A DNA stretch of 64,000 nt from Paracoccaceae bacterium (lineage in GTDB: Bacteria; Pseudomonadota; Alphaproteobacteria; Rhodobacterales; Rhodobacteraceae): NCBI GenBank assembly GCA_020832445.1, contig JAFIEO010000029.1:1-64000 (forward strand), in the 5' to 3' direction. Shown here in pieces: positions 63,459 to 64,000 of the stretch; position 1 is the stretch's first letter; every line of letters begins with the position of its first letter. The notes under the pieces were generated by a model. That model saw only the letters and a program-made list of their open reading frames with translations, made no database searches and was not told the origin of the DNA. Position numbers and translations under genes: made by a program.

Positions 63459-64000
63459 AAGCACGCAGAAACCCACTGTTACAGGCGCGGGGCTTCACCG
63501 CGTGGGGGGTTCGCAGGATGGAGGGCGGCGGCTGCGTTAGTTCCTTCGTACAAGGTGGCTCATCGATCCCAGTGCTGAAAACCTGTTGTACTGCTGTCAC
63601 AGCGAGCGGCAATATCAGGTCTCATTCCCGATGAAATCGGCGCGACTTTATCAATCAGCACCTTAGATGCTTTCGTCTCATAGGCTTCTGAGACTTGTCT
63701 CATGAAAAGTGAAATTTCCTCCTGACCATCTCATCGGCCGTGAAACCACCTTCCGATAGGTCTTCAAGAGGCTGTTATTGTTTGGAAAATAGGATTGCGC
63801 GTCGTCAAACGAGATTCAATGCAGTTCATTGGCAGGACCGGTAACATCATTAACATTCCAGCAAGCGCTACGTGTGCAGACGCGATCGTCTCAGGTCTCG
63901 AATGGTCTGAGAAATCCAGGGTAGGCGATGCCTACTCTAGAAGTCGCTCTACGAGATCTGCCGGCTCATGCTCGGCTGCAGGCGGTTGGCCCGACAAAAG
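63459..64000. other. Right-end gene-free region
   Basis: No credible gene is visible in the last 542 bases. The segment contains a 14-bp inverted repeat TGAGACTTGTCTCA (63689-63702) and further GTCTCA copies at 63675 and 63888. The next gene probably lies beyond the window edge. Confidence 0.4.
63689..63702. promoter_or_regulatory. TGAGAC-TT-GTCTCA inverted repeat
   Basis: The arms TGAGAC and GTCTCA are exact complements separated by TT. A further GTCTCA at 63675-63680 makes a second inverted pair with the first arm. The cluster looks like an operator for an adjacent gene outside the window, but the protein is unknown. Confidence 0.35.

Noticed and set aside
62549-63634. Plus-strand frame overlapping the EamA transporter in another phase
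   Set aside because: It has an ATG but encodes an Arg/Gly/Cys-rich sequence with no membrane helices, while the other phase encodes a typical EamA protein.

Overview
The window is about 62% GC by eye and reads as chromosome of a gammaproteobacterium. Its gene content and base use fit a halophilic or alkaliphilic member of the Ectothiorhodospiraceae/Chromatiales type, but no rRNA or other marker gene is present, so this placement is an inference. The first ~80 bases are C/G homopolymer runs that look like a poor contig end. I saw no rRNA, tRNA, CRISPR array or intact insertion sequence.

Region 1 (104-9597, + strand). A tight run of accessory genes for a PQQ-dependent alcohol dehydrogenase: cytochrome c-550, a periplasmic binding protein, a SoxYZ-like carrier, a metallo-beta-lactamase-fold hydrolase, a CxxxCW protein and a Sel1-repeat protein. 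The dehydrogenase itself is not in view and may lie beyond the left edge. A sigma-54 activator follows, then a beta-CASP nuclease translationally coupled to a Na/phosphate cotransporter.

Region 2 (9608-38208). An exopolysaccharide locus. WecB and WecC make UDP-ManNAcA. A WecG/TagA transferase and a WecA-like initiating enzyme would build an ECA-like lipid-linked disaccharide. A second operon carries export and polymerisation genes (Wza lipoprotein, beta-barrel, Wzz, CapB ATPase, ligase/polymerase, GT39, ABC exporter), three GT4 transferases and a sulfotransferase. A heparinase II/III-type lyase and a pectate-lyase-fold protein are present too. Bases ~31.3-34.6 kb are clearly AT-richer and carry two convergent sulfotransferases and a P-loop kinase-like gene. 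Together these suggest a sulfated, uronic-acid-containing, glycosaminoglycan-like polymer.

Region 3 (38212-54420). A second glycan or glycolipid locus: a metal-dependent hydrolase, a UPF0104-type membrane protein, a sugar epimerase, a GlpD-like flavoprotein, two GT2 transferases, a pyruvyl transferase-family protein, a CapK-like adenylate-forming enzyme, a GT4 transferase, a Wzx-type flippase and three FemAB/GNAT-type acyltransferases.

Region 4 (54628-64000). A second Crp/Fnr regulator, gamma-glutamyltransferase, two methyltransferases, a two-protease fusion, dodecin, a 24-residue membrane peptide and an EamA transporter.

The main novel observation is a 16-bp palindrome family, TGTnCG-N4-CGnACA. 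It occurs five times, always between genes, in front of the glycan operons and of both Crp/Fnr genes that flank the glycan loci. This looks like one dedicated regulon. Other points of interest are a 51-bp inverted repeat at the edge of the AT-rich island, a 28-bp repeat at 1.5 and 57.6 kb, an exosortase-tag-like protein without a visible exosortase, and the serine/metalloprotease fusion.
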